Assembly (NCBI RefSeq): GCF_030818015.1 | Contig: NZ_JAUSZX010000001.1 | Span: 2,666,001-2,730,000, forward strand | Origin: Arthrobacter globiformis | Lineage (GTDB): Bacteria > Actinomycetota > Actinomycetes > Actinomycetales > Micrococcaceae | Reading direction: 5' to 3' | Length of the DNA: 64,000 nucleotides | Part shown: positions 35,652 to 45,092 of the stretch, piece by piece | Layout of the letters: each line of letters starts with the position of its first letter | Numbering within the stretch: position 1 is the stretch's first letter | Made by a program: the position numbers and the translations under genes | Notes under the pieces: model-generated | Database searches by the model: none | The model's input: only the letters and a program-made list of their open reading frames with translations | What the model was told of the DNA's origin: nothing

Positions 35652-35854
35652 TCACTCCCGAGGTAGGCGCCGGCGGGCGGGTACAGCCGCAGTTGGCGGC
35701 GGCATCACTACGATCAGCAGCGTCGCAATCGGCCCGAAAAAGACCGAGATGAAAAACCACACGAGCCGGCTCCGGTTCTTCTGCCCGGCTAACCGGCATT
35801 GATCAGTGCAATGGCCAGCCAGACGTCACCACCGCTGACGAAGCTGTCATTCAT
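35652..35854 (-). pseudogene. small two-helix membrane protein, frameshifted
   Basis: ATG 35854 after GAGGACC: MNDSFVSGGDVWLAIALINAG, then an immediate stop. One base off, the frame continues GQKNRSRLVWFFISVFFG and IATLLIVV to TGA at 35654-35652. The two halves make a normal short membrane protein with a basic loop. Confidence 0.65.
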
Positions 35855-36259
35855 GGAGGTCCTCAGTCTCGTAGAGGGCGGACAGGGGTCATAGATGTGC
35901 TCCGGCCGAGGCGGCTTAGTTGGCTTCCCGGCCGGTAGCCCGGCTCTTCGCAGAAGGACCATAAAGGATCACTATCGCTCCCAGGATTCCCGCGCAATGG
36001 CTGGTAAGCCTGTTGATCCGGCGCATATTGCCACAAGTTCTTTGTTTGCTGGGGTAACTGCGGCAGTGCCCCGAAAACAACTCCCCGGTATCGGCCCCAT
36101 TTCCCGGCAGCTGGGGTAAACACTTACCCTCAGGCGCCGTATTTCGCGCCTCGCACCATCTCAGGGATCTTCAACTTCACGCAGACTAATACCATTGGCG
36201 TGTGGGGTGGGTCGGTTGGCGGTGTAACTGTCGGCTGGGGCGGAGACGTTGGTAAAGGA
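35855..36259. other. intergenic, no supported gene
   Basis: 405 bp. Short frames only, without ribosome sites or family features. The region before 36260 is rich in GGTGTG-like stretches and should hold the promoter of the next gene. Confidence 0.4.
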
Positions 36260-37078
36260 ATGCTGGGCTGTTACATGCGATTAGAAACAAATAGCAAAAC
36301 AATGAAGCGATACAAGCGGAAACGCGAAACGGGGCTCGCGTACCTTATTTTCGGCGTTGCCGTCCTGGGCGGGACCTTTGCGCTGGTTATTTTTGGACGG
36401 TTGGAGGCGACGTGGCCCTCTTTCGCTGCTTTGGTCGCAGGGGCTGCGCTGGGGATCTGGCTCTTTCGATCCGGATCTCGTCACGGCTGGGTGCCGCTGC
36501 TGTGTCTGCTTGGCGCTTTGGCGGTGTGCGTGACTTTGTGGATGAACGTGGATGTGGTCGGTCCGGCAGGCATCGCATGGATCGGAGGGTTCGTCGCCGG
36601 AACGCATTTTGGAGTGGCTTGGAGGTTGGCCGCAAAAAACCAACAGGTAACGGCTGCAAAGGCGGCCTGGGCGGTGGATGGCCAAGGCTTCAGCACAGTG
36701 GCGGAGGCGCGGAAGGCGGCCGGTGCGGCGTTGCATGCCTTGGACGGGGGGACGCGTGGGCGTCTGTCCGTTGACCGCGGGTCGGCTCGTTTTGAAGTGG
36801 CTGGCGGTGTTGCGTTGGGGCTGGTCTGTCACCGGAATGCTGATGCTACCAACGAGGGGTCATGGGCGGTATTGGTGAGGTCTGCGGGTATCGCGGATGA
36901 GTCGGTGGAGATTCCGATGGGGGATGTGAAGGGATTCATGCCTTCTCGGTTGGTTCATGATCTGGATTCTGTTGAAGCGGCGTTGGCTGACTTTTGCAAG
37001 AACCCAGGGTCGTCGTCGTTCGGTCCCGAATGGGTGACGGGTAGCGAGGCTGGAGCCACGCGCCTAACGACATATTAG
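36260..37078 (+). CDS. hypothetical membrane protein, atypical codon use
   Basis: About 272 residues: basic N terminus (MKRYKRKRETG), four predicted helices (GLAYLIFGVAVLGGTFALVI region, FAALVAGAALGIWLF, WVPLLCLLGALAVCVTLW, GIAWIGGFVAGTHFG), then a soluble domain of about 140 residues. No family recognised. Codons use more T and G in third position than its neighbours, a sign of recent transfer or low expression. Start uncertain: ATG at 36200, 36260, 36275 or 36302; none has a good ribosome site. Confidence 0.6.
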   Translation: MLGCYMRLETNSKTMKRYKRKRETGLAYLIFGVAVLGGTFALVIFGRLEATWPSFAALVAGAALGIWLFRSGSRHGWVPLLCLLGALAVCVTLWMNVDVVGPAGIAWIGGFVAGTHFGVAWRLAAKNQQVTAAKAAWAVDGQGFSTVAEARKAAGAALHALDGGTRGRLSVDRGSARFEVAGGVALGLVCHRNADATNEGSWAVLVRSAGIADESVEIPMGDVKGFMPSRLVHDLDSVEAALADFCKNPGSSSFGPEWVTGSEAGATRLTTY

Positions 37079-37244
37079 CGAAAGGGTCGTGGCTACCTGG
37101 CTGGAGAGTGCGGCCTTCTGCAGGCCCTTTTTGCCGGATCGGAATACAAGATGATCGGGCCACGGCCGATGCGATCGTATGCCGCACTGGTGCAGAACGG
37201 CCCCCTGCTCGCGGCTGAAAGTTTATCGTCGACTGGACAGCGTG

Positions 37245-37667
37245 CTACTCGGCGGGCGGTCGTTGTCGCTGTCGTTTCGTTGCTGCACGTTGTTCCTTGG
37301 CGGCGAGGCGCCGGCGGTTCGAACCGCGGGTGGGTTTGGTCGCCCGGCGGCGGGCAGCTTCGGGCGCAAGACCCTCTGCCACGAGGTCTGCCAGCTTGGC
37401 GAGGGCGATCTCGCGATTGCGTAGCTGAGAGCGCCGCTCGGAGGCGGTTACGGTGATCACCCCGGTGATGATTCGTCGGCCGAGACGCGTGAGCAGCATC
37501 AGCCGTTGGCCGTCGGAAAGGGCCACGGACTCGCTAACGTTCCAGGAGAGCTCGACGCGGCTGTCCGAGGTGTTGACGTGTTGACCGCCTGGCCCGGATG
37601 AACGCGAGAACCGCCAGCGCAGTTCCGATGCGGGAATTGTGAGCGCGGGAAACACCTCCAGATCCAT
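37245..37667 (-). CDS. arfB: alternative ribosome-rescue factor ArfB-like hydrolase
   Basis: 140 residues with the release-factor catalytic motif GPGGQHVN (GGQ in SSGPGGQHVNTSDSRVEL) and a basic, Arg/Lys-rich C-terminal tail that enters the mRNA channel. ArfB (YaeJ) frees peptidyl-tRNA from stalled ribosomes. The ATG at 37667 gives the family's normal N terminus; the longer frame upstream has no coding bias. Confidence 0.92.
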   Translation of the reverse strand: MDLEVFPALTIPASELRWRFSRSSGPGGQHVNTSDSRVELSWNVSESVALSDGQRLMLLTRLGRRIITGVITVTASERRSQLRNREIALAKLADLVAEGLAPEAARRRATKPTRGSNRRRLAAKEQRAATKRQRQRPPAE

Positions 37668-37756
37668 ACAGACCAGCCTTGCACAATACCGACACAGCTT
37701 CGGTACGTCGGTGTTCATGGGTTGGGGTGCTGATGCGCCTCCCGGCACTCCGGTCA

Positions 37757-37893
37757 GTGCAAAATGGCGCTGATCTTGCTCGGACCAGCCGCTCCGCCAG
37801 TTCGCCAAGGTCCAGGTTCAGGACGGCTTTGAGGGCGCGTGCCATATTGGGGGCTGCGGCAAGGAACCGGCCAAGTTTTCCTAAAGACCCCAC
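37757..37893 (-). pseudogene. short gene remnant
   Basis: From GTG 37893 about 45 codons show strong genome-type codon bias (SLGKLGRFLAAAPNMARALK, then AVLNLDLGELAERLVRA), after which the bias is lost. It looks like the beginning or middle of an otherwise lost gene. No family named. Confidence 0.35.
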
Positions 37894-38046
37894 TCGGCGG
37901 AGGAAGACGTCCGGGCGGGCCTGCGGAACTGGGATGAATCTCGCTTGGCGGCGGGACTAATTCGGCCGTTGGCGCAGTTATGCACGTGGGGCCCAACAGG
38001 GCTACGCGCACGCATCTTCCTTCGCTGACAACGGGAATGAGATTAC

Positions 38047-39507
38047 ATGACGACGACCACTGCCGAGGGAATAGGGTTCCGTTCCCGGCGGGGACCCATC
38101 CTAATTGCCCTGATGCTCTCGACGGGTTTGGTGGCGATCGACTCGACGATCGTTGCCACGGCGGTGCCTTCGATCGTGGATGACGTCGGCGGGTTCACGT
38201 CCTTTCCGTGGCTTTTTTCGGCCTATCTGTTGGCGCAGGCTGTATCGGTGCCGGTCTACGCGAAGCTCTCGGACGTCGTCGGCCGTAAACCGATCATCCT
38301 CAGCGGTATCGGTCTTTTCCTGCTCGGTTCGATCCTCTGCGGAGTGGCCTGGAGCATGCCGGCCCTCATCGCGTTCCGTGTGCTGCAGGGCCTGGGCGCG
38401 GGAGCAGTCCAGCCGGTGGCGATCACAATAGCGGGCGATATCTACACGCTGACCGAGCGGGCAAAGGTGCAAGGCTACCTTGCCAGCGTGTGGGCGGTAT
38501 CGTCAGTCGTCGGCCCGACGCTCGGGGGCGTGTTTTCCTCACTGGGCATCTGGCGTGGGATCTTCCTCGTGAACATTCCCCTTTGCATCCTGGCAGCGTG
38601 GATGCTGATCCGAACCTTCCACGAAAATGTCGAGCGCGCGAAGCACCGGGTCGACTACTTGGGGGCGGCACTGCTGACATTTTCCCTCAGCCTGCTCATC
38701 CTTGGGGCCCTGGAGGGTGGCCAGGCGTGGGCCTGGAACTCTTCCATCAGTATCGCCGTCTTTGCCGTCGGGGCTCTGTTGTTCGCCGCATTCATGCTCG
38801 TCGAGAGCAAGGCTGCGGAGCCGGTCCTGCCGCCGTGGGTCGTGTCCCGTCGGCTGCTGGCGACGACGGCGATGATCTCTTTCGGCGTCGGTGCAGTCAT
38901 GCTCGGCCTCACCTCTTACGTCCCCACGTTCCTCGAAGGATCCCTCCGGACCTCCCCGATTTTCGCCGGGCTCGCCTTGGCGGCACTGACCATCGGCTGG
39001 CCGATCAGTGCGTCCCAGGCGGGCCGTTTCTATCTTCGGATAGGTTTCCGGAGGACCGCCCTGATCGGCGTCACGGTCACAGTCATCGGGACAGCCGTTC
39101 TGGCCCTGACTGCCTCCGCACCCAACATTTTGGTGGCAGCGGCAGGTTGCTTCGTCGTCGGACTTGGACTGGGGTTGGTAGCGACCCCGAGCCTCATTGC
39201 CGCCCAGTCAAGCGTCGAATGGAATGAGCGCGGTGTAGTCACCGGTACCAATCTTTTTGCGCGTTCGATCGGCAGTTCCATTGGTGTCGCCGTTTTCGGG
39301 GCAGTTGCCAACGCGATCTACGCCAGTGCCCCCGGCGGCGTTTCCGATCCTCAGACAACTGTGTCGGCGTCGACCGCCGTTTTCCTGGCGGTATTGGTCT
39401 GTGCAGTACTCACCGTTGTTGCCGTTGTCGCGATGCCTGCCGTGGACAGCAAGAGCACCAGCCCGGACGCACCCGCCAAGGCCAAGGCGGCATCCGCACA
39501 CGACTAG
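38047..39507 (+). CDS. MFS drug exporter, DHA2 family
   Basis: 486 residues with 14 predicted helices. Motif A KLSDVVGRKPI (loop 2-3), motif D1-type VAIDSTIVATAVPSI in helix 1, motif C-like VGPTLGGVF in helix 5 (antiporter motif). H+-driven export of hydrophobic drugs or dyes; substrate unknown. No regulator adjoins it. Ends 9 nt before the convergent ftsW-like pseudogene. Confidence 0.92.
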   Translation: MTTTTAEGIGFRSRRGPILIALMLSTGLVAIDSTIVATAVPSIVDDVGGFTSFPWLFSAYLLAQAVSVPVYAKLSDVVGRKPIILSGIGLFLLGSILCGVAWSMPALIAFRVLQGLGAGAVQPVAITIAGDIYTLTERAKVQGYLASVWAVSSVVGPTLGGVFSSLGIWRGIFLVNIPLCILAAWMLIRTFHENVERAKHRVDYLGAALLTFSLSLLILGALEGGQAWAWNSSISIAVFAVGALLFAAFMLVESKAAEPVLPPWVVSRRLLATTAMISFGVGAVMLGLTSYVPTFLEGSLRTSPIFAGLALAALTIGWPISASQAGRFYLRIGFRRTALIGVTVTVIGTAVLALTASAPNILVAAAGCFVVGLGLGLVATPSLIAAQSSVEWNERGVVTGTNLFARSIGSSIGVAVFGAVANAIYASAPGGVSDPQTTVSASTAVFLAVLVCAVLTVVAVVAMPAVDSKSTSPDAPAKAKAASAHD

Positions 39508-39516
39508 GTCCTGCAA

Positions 39517-40735
39517 TCAGCCGCTGTGCACGGCTTGCTGCCTCTTCGATCGAACGGTTTGAACCGGCTGGGGGCGGGTGCCGGCCAGGATCATGCCCAC
39601 CCCGGCCATCGAGGAGACCATCGCGGAGCCGCCGTAGGAGATGAACGGCAACGGCACGCCGATAACCGGGAGCAGGCCGGTGACCATGGCGATGTTTACG
39701 ACGGCTTGACCGATGATCCAGGTGATCACGCTGGAGGAGACAATGCGGGCGAACGTGTCCTGGGTCCGGGCAATGACCTTGAAAACAGCGATGCCGAGGA
39801 CCGTAAACATCACGAGCACCAGGAGAGTTCCAGCCAGTCCGAGTTCTTCACCGAGGATGGTGAAGGTGAAGTCGTTGTGGGCCTCGGGATCCAGTTCCAT
39901 TTCTGCCGGCTCTGCCCCAGTCCCACGCCCAGCCATCCGCCGGAGGCCAGGGCGTACTGGCCGTGCAGCGCCTGGTAGCCGACCCCCTGGGAATCGTCAG
40001 CGGAACCCGCACCGAGCCAAGACGAAATGCGGGATACGCGGTTGCCACTGGTGGCGGCAAGGATGAGGGCTGCGACGGTGCAGAGAATTCCGGCTACGCC
40101 GAAGACTTTCATCCGCACCCCGCCGTAAAACATCGTGGCAGCGAGGATCATCATGATGATCATGGCGGTGCCCAGGTCATGGCCCAGGGCGACAAGCCCG
40201 ATAATGAGGGCGCCGGTCGGCAGGAGCAGCGGCACGACGGCGTGCTTCCACTCATGCAGCAGGGCCTGCTTGCGGGACAGCACGGCCGCTGCCCAGACGA
40301 TGAGCGCGAGCTTCGCGAACTCGGAAGGCTGGACCGTAAACCCGCCGAACCCCAACCAGTTCCTGTTGCCGTTCACGGTCATGCCCAGCGGTGTGAACAC
40401 CAGGCCGAGGGCCACGACGGCGACCCCCAGAAGTGGCCAGGCGAGCCAACGGATGTGCCGGGTCCGGAGACGGGCCAGGCCGAACATGATGACTATGCCG
40501 GCCGCCGTCCACATGCCCTGCTTCAGCGGAAGGTCGTAGGGGTTCCTGCCGGCCGCCACTGACTCCACCGACGAGGCCGAGGCACCTCGATGAGGCCGAG
40601 TGCTGCCAGAACCAGCACGACCGCCAGGATGACAGGCGGGGTGCGGTCCCCGGACTCATCACCGAGCAGCCGTCCGATGCGGAGCAGAACATCGCTGCGC
40701 CCCGTCCCACTGGCCGATGGATTCTTGACGGTCAT
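39517..40735 (-). pseudogene. FtsW/RodA-type glycosyltransferase paralogue, two frameshifts
   Basis: From ATG 40735: DESGDRTPPVILAVVLVLAA (helix 1), frame change near 40590, then SVESVAAGRNPYDLPLKQ and NRNWLGFGGFTVQPSEFAKL, the SEDS-family core. Near 39888 one base is missing; the other frame continues EAHNDFTFTILGEELGLAG and PFISYGGSAMVSS to the end. Both conserved SEDS motifs are there, so this was a complete FtsW paralogue. It is not near a division cluster and is probably an extra copy. Sequencing error cannot be excluded. Confidence 0.8.
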
Positions 40736-40813
40736 TTAGCCATCACTGTTTCCTTCCCTCGGGTCGGCCCTGCTCCGGGCCGTTCCGGGAAGGAGAAACC
40801 CACCGGGGAGAAA

Positions 40814-41315
40814 TCATACGTCCTGGTCGGCGGCATCCGGTGCTTTGCCGGACTTGAGGTCATCCCCTGTAGAGGTGCCTGCGCCGCGGCTGTCTGACCG
40901 GGGGAGTGGAACAGAAGTGTTGGAGGTCGGCGACCAGCCGGTAGTACCGGTCGGATTCGAGTGCGGCGAGTGCTCTGTCATAGGCCGCTTCATACGCGGT
41001 TTCCTGGACGGTGCGCGCGTGCTGGTTCCGTAGGGTCTTTTCATGCACGGCTGCGGAGCGGCTGAGTGGTGCCAGGGACTCGGAGAGCCATGTCAGCTCT
41101 GCCCGGAGCTCATCCACTGCAGTCCTGTTGAACAGCTTGCGGTCCCCGAGCGCGGACCATACCCGGCGCGCGGCGGCACTCATGGCATTTGAGGCGTCCT
41201 GTTCGCCGGATCGCACGCTGGGGTCGTAAGAGAGCAGCCCCGCCACCTGGTCGAAAAGGAAGGATGACGCTGCCGCCTCGGCTTGGTGGTGGGCTTTCTC
41301 CAGAGCTATCAGCAT
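40814..41315 (-). pseudogene. CHAD-domain protein remnant
   Basis: From ATG 41315: helical repeats with ASNAMSAAARRVWSALGDRK and VDELRAELTWLSESLAPL, then AAYDRALAALESDRYYRLVA, matching the polyphosphate-binding CHAD domain. The His-rich middle is missing and the last part (GDDLKSGKAPDAADQDV) lies in a second frame after about 40900. Shortened and frameshifted. Confidence 0.65.
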
Positions 41316-41542
41316 TTTTCCGTCCCGACTGTCCCGATGCCCGGGCCGGAACAAGGCCCAGTTGATTCATCGCCTTCTACACCCTCCATGGTGACCCGCG
41401 GACCTGAGACACGCATGAGAAGCCTGTGAGGGTCTTCTCACGCGCGCTTTGCCACTGGACAGGGAGCCGGGGCTGTCTAAGCTGATGCTTGCAAGCAAGC
41501 TCACCGCGAGGCGATGGAGGTCGCCATGAGGAGGGTAGAGCA

Positions 41543-42163
41543 ATGACTGAAGGTATGGGCAGGGTGGTCTGCGACATCACCGTTACCGCCGACGGATACT
41601 CGGCCGGGCTCAACCAGACCGAGCAGCGCCCGTTCGGCGACGACGGCGGCGACGGCTCCGGCGACGGGCTGCATGCCTGGATGTTCAAGACTCCCGACGA
41701 GAACCGGGCGGAGATCGACCAGATCGTTGCCGCTAAAGCATTCATCATGGGGCGCAACATGTTTGGCCCTGTGCGTGGTGAGTGGGATCGGCAGTGGAAC
41801 GGGTGGTGGGGCGACGACCCGCCCTTCCACCACCCTGTCTTCGTGCTCACGCACCACGCCCGCGAACCGCAGCCGATGGGCGGCGGCACCACGTTCCACT
41901 TCGTTACCGACGGCGTCGAGTCGGCGCTGGCACAGGCACGCGCGGCGGCCGGCGACGGCGATGTCGCGATCGGGGGCGGCGCGACAACCATCAATCAGTA
42001 CCTGGCCGCCGGTCTGATCGACGAACTGCGCGTGCACATTGCTCCGCTCACGTTCGGCGCCGGCACCCGGCTGTTCGAGGGCGTCCCGCCGCTTAAGCTC
42101 GAGCAGGTGAAGTCGCGGGCGGCGACACTCGTGACGCACGTAACCTACCGCGTACTGTCCTGA
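41543..42163 (+). CDS. RibD C-terminal/DHFR-like reductase
   Basis: 206 residues of the dihydrofolate-reductase-like superfamily (YyaP/YwjB group): DITVTADGYSAG at the N terminus, IMGRNMFGP, VFVLTHHAR, IGGGATTINQYLAAGLIDEL and HIAPLTFGAGTRLF, the NADPH-binding and core segments. Substrate unknown. AGGAGGG lies before the ATG at 41543. Two more members are at 43779 and 56197. Confidence 0.9.
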   Translation: MTEGMGRVVCDITVTADGYSAGLNQTEQRPFGDDGGDGSGDGLHAWMFKTPDENRAEIDQIVAAKAFIMGRNMFGPVRGEWDRQWNGWWGDDPPFHHPVFVLTHHAREPQPMGGGTTFHFVTDGVESALAQARAAAGDGDVAIGGGATTINQYLAAGLIDELRVHIAPLTFGAGTRLFEGVPPLKLEQVKSRAATLVTHVTYRVLS

Positions 42164-42198
42164 TCTGGTCGAGCAGCGACGAACTGCCGTATATAGCT

Positions 42199-43512
42199 TT
42201 AGCTCAGGTAGGCGTCGGCCACGGACAGTGCCTCGTCCAGGATAGCCAGGCCCGCGGCCGCATCAGAGTCGGTCACGTTGAGGGGTGGAGCGACGTTGAC
42301 ACGGTTGCCCTGAATCAGCGGCAAAAGCCCCCGGTCCAGGCATGCCTTGGCGACGGCAACCATCGGTGCGTTGTCAGCGGCTGTGGCTCCTGCGGGCACG
42401 AGCGGCTCTTTCGTCTGCCGGTTGCGGACCAGCTCCAGGCCCCAGAGGCCGCCGATACCCCGCACATCCCCGACGGACACGTGCTTCTCGGCAAGCACCC
42501 TCAGCGCTGGCCCTAGGACATCCTTGCCAAGGCGGGCAGCTGCCGCTTCGGTGCCTTCCTCGTGCATCGCGTTGATGGCGCCGACGGCTGCTGCGCAGGC
42601 CAGAGGGTGGCCGCTGTACGTCATGCCCGCCGGGTAGGGGCGTTTGGTGAAAGTCTCATAGATCGTGTCGCTGACGAGTACGCCGCCCAGCGGAACGTAC
42701 CCGGAGTTGACGCCTTTCGCGAACGCCATCAGGTCGGGTGCCACACCAGCGTGGTCCACGCCAAACCAGGCTCCCGTGCGGCAAAAACCCACCATCACCT
42801 CATCGGCGATGTAGACAATGCCGTGGCGGTCGCACAACTCGCGAACCCCGCGCAGGTAGCCGGGCGGCGGCACGATGACACCCGAACTGCCGATGACTGA
42901 TTCCAGGACCAGGCCGGCGATAGTCGACGGGCCTTCCAGGAGGATCACCTGCTCGAGATGGGCCAGCGCCCGCTCAGACTCTTCCTCCGGAGTCTTTGAT
43001 CCGAAGGCGGATCGGTACAGGAAAGGACCGAAGAAGTGTACGGCGCCAGCTGCGCCCATGTCCGAGGGCCACCGGCGCGGGTCGCCCGTGAGGTGGATTG
43101 ATGTGGTCGTCGAGCCATGATACGAGCGGTAGGCAGCGAGCACCTTGGGCCGTCCCGTGTGCAGACGCGCCATCCGCACTGCATGCTCGATAGCCTCGGT
43201 CCCGCCGGTGGTGAACAGCACGTGCCCGAGATGCTCCGGTGCGACCTCTACTATCAGCCGGGCCGCTTCGCCCCGTACATCGGATGCGTTGCCGGGTGCG
43301 AGGGTGCACAATCGGTCAGCTTGCTCCTTGATCGCAGCGACAATTCGGGGATGCTGGTGACCGAGGTTGGTGAACACCAGCTGCGAGCTAAAGTCCAGGT
43401 AGCGCCTTCCGTCGCCGTCGAAGACGTGGCTCCCGGAGCCGCCGATCAACGTAGGCACCTCGCGCGGCCCCTGCACAGCCCAGGGGTGGAAGACCAGATC
43501 GTCGAGATTCAT
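42199..43512 (-). CDS. class III (PLP-dependent) aminotransferase
   Basis: 437 residues, omega-aminotransferase type. PLP phosphate site TTGGTEAIEHA, Asp of IADEVMVGFCRTG, Schiff-base Lys in DLMAFAKGVNSGYVPLGG, and HPLACAAAVGAI. Transfers amino groups from diamines, beta-alanine or amino acids to a keto acid; substrate unknown. GGAGG 6 nt before ATG 43512. It stands between two RibD-like reductase genes, convergent with one and divergent from the other. Confidence 0.92.
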   Translation of the reverse strand: MNLDDLVFHPWAVQGPREVPTLIGGSGSHVFDGDGRRYLDFSSQLVFTNLGHQHPRIVAAIKEQADRLCTLAPGNASDVRGEAARLIVEVAPEHLGHVLFTTGGTEAIEHAVRMARLHTGRPKVLAAYRSYHGSTTTSIHLTGDPRRWPSDMGAAGAVHFFGPFLYRSAFGSKTPEEESERALAHLEQVILLEGPSTIAGLVLESVIGSSGVIVPPPGYLRGVRELCDRHGIVYIADEVMVGFCRTGAWFGVDHAGVAPDLMAFAKGVNSGYVPLGGVLVSDTIYETFTKRPYPAGMTYSGHPLACAAAVGAINAMHEEGTEAAAARLGKDVLGPALRVLAEKHVSVGDVRGIGGLWGLELVRNRQTKEPLVPAGATAADNAPMVAVAKACLDRGLLPLIQGNRVNVAPPLNVTDSDAAAGLAILDEALSVADAYLS

Positions 43513-43778
43513 GACATCCTCCGTTGCTTGCGTGCCGGATGGTTCACTCCACTGCTTCACATTGGCACCTTCCGGCAGCAGTTTCCAGAGCACTTCCCCC
43601 TTGCCCAGGCGCGACGCGTGGCGCGGTCCTTCGGCGCGCCAGGAAGTCGACGGAGCGGGCCCTTGAACGGCCGGTGGCTCCATGGATAGCATTGCCGGCA
43701 CGGGCGTCGACGGCGCAGCGTACCCGGTGGCGCAGCGTCTCGACGGCCAGTGACGTCGATCAGATCGAGGAGACGGCC

Positions 43779-44414
43779 ATGGGTGAAATGCCTGCAGAAA
43801 CGTCATCAGCGGACCTGATGGTCGACCTGATCATCTCCCTGGACGGGTATGCCTCGGCCGAGGGGTGGCCCGGCTGGTGGGGCTTGGAGGGGCCGGAATA
43901 CCTGGGCTGGCTCGAGGAGGAGGGAAAGAAGAACTACGCCTTCCTCATGGGGGCGAACACGTACCGGGCGATGTCCAGCATGTCCGAGGAGGCGGCGGCC
44001 GAGGGGTCGGGATTCTCCAAGGAGGAGGGGGCCGCCCTGACCGGCCTTGACGCCGTGCCCAAGGTGGTCTTCTCCTCCACCCTGCAGGCACCCCTGACTT
44101 GGCCGAACTCGAAGCTGGTGACCGGGAACGCCGTCGAGGCCGTGCGGGAGATGAAACGGACCGGGACCAGGCCCTTGAGCACGCTCGGCAGCCTCAGCCT
44201 CTGCCGGTCCTTGCTGACCGCCGGCCTCGTGGACCGGTTCCGCTTGGTCGTCTTCCCTGTGATCACAGGACGCACCGGGCGGGAACGGATCTACGACGAC
44301 TATCCGGACGTCTCGCTCGAAATGGTGGACAGCCGGACCTTCGACGGCCGGCTCCAGCTGCTGGAGTACATCCCCACCGTGCTCGACGGCCCGCCGGACA
44401 GCAATGCAGGGTAA
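43779..44414 (+). CDS. RibD C-terminal/DHFR-like reductase (second)
   Basis: 211 residues: DLIISLDGYASAEGWPGWWG, FLMGANTYRAM, KVVFSSTLQAPLTWPNSKL, STLGSLSLCRSLLTAGLVD and VVFPVITGRTGRERIY give the DHFR-like fold. GGAGA precedes the ATG at 43779. Similar to 41543-42163 and 56197-56784 but clearly divergent, so an old family expansion. Confidence 0.88.
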   Translation: MGEMPAETSSADLMVDLIISLDGYASAEGWPGWWGLEGPEYLGWLEEEGKKNYAFLMGANTYRAMSSMSEEAAAEGSGFSKEEGAALTGLDAVPKVVFSSTLQAPLTWPNSKLVTGNAVEAVREMKRTGTRPLSTLGSLSLCRSLLTAGLVDRFRLVVFPVITGRTGRERIYDDYPDVSLEMVDSRTFDGRLQLLEYIPTVLDGPPDSNAG

Positions 44415-44495
44415 GTCAAATCCGGGCAGATCACGGCCTCGTTGTCCTTGCTGGTTTGGGGCCGGTGCAGCCGGTCGCCTACGATGTTTAGCGTT

Positions 44496-45092
44496 ATGGC
44501 GGCTTCCAGCAGTACCCCTAAACGGTCCGGAGTGCATGCACCCGGCCCGATTTTCGTAGACTCTTCGGGGCGGCGGCTGCGGTGGGCACGCGTCGCCGGC
44601 TTCCTCGCTCTCGTCCTCGTGGCGGGATACGTGGTTCTTTTCCTGGTCGCCATTTTCGGCGGTCCCGACATCGTCGCACCGTATCTGCCGAAGCCTGCCG
44701 GTCCGGCACTGCAGGCCGAAAAGAAAGTCCAGGCCGAACGGCCGTCCGCCACGCCCCAGCCCCCTGCCGCAGGGATTGTTCAGGCAGTCACAACCAACCC
44801 GGGTGAAGGGGCACTGCCGGTTGGGCAAGCGGTCGCGGGTGCTCCGGCGGCGCCCGCAGCATCCGGTTCCAGGAGCCAGGCGGCCCAACCGGCTGGAAGT
44901 CCCGTGCAGGCTGGTACCGCCGCGACGCCCGCACCCGTGGCGCCGGCACCCATAGGTCACGGCCCGGCCGAACCGGCGCCCGCAGGTCAAGGCCCCGCCC
45001 AACCGGCGCCGACGACGGCCCCGACCGCACCCGGAAAGTCTGACACCGCTCCGGGACAGGCGGCTCGCCCGACACCGCCTCCGCATCCGTGA
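44496..45092 (+). CDS. membrane-anchored Pro/Ala-rich protein
   Basis: 198 residues: short basic N terminus, one transmembrane helix (RVAGFLALVLVAGYVVLFLV, about 31-50), then an extracytoplasmic Pro/Ala/Gln/Gly-rich tail of about 130 residues with AP-rich repeats, likely to cross the cell wall. Its stop overlaps the GTG of the next gene (deacetylase-glycosyltransferase) by 4 nt, so the two are co-translated and probably work together in polysaccharide export or attachment (inference). Confidence 0.75.
   Translation: MAASSSTPKRSGVHAPGPIFVDSSGRRLRWARVAGFLALVLVAGYVVLFLVAIFGGPDIVAPYLPKPAGPALQAEKKVQAERPSATPQPPAAGIVQAVTTNPGEGALPVGQAVAGAPAAPAASGSRSQAAQPAGSPVQAGTAATPAPVAPAPIGHGPAEPAPAGQGPAQPAPTTAPTAPGKSDTAPGQAARPTPPPHP

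Noticed and set aside
35448..35666. Plus-strand frame of 72 codons (MVPHIFLDGLVPYFGYLESD)
   Set aside because: No clear ribosome site; last third is Arg-rich shadow of the minus-strand membrane-protein remnant. A remnant of a lost gene is possible but not supported.
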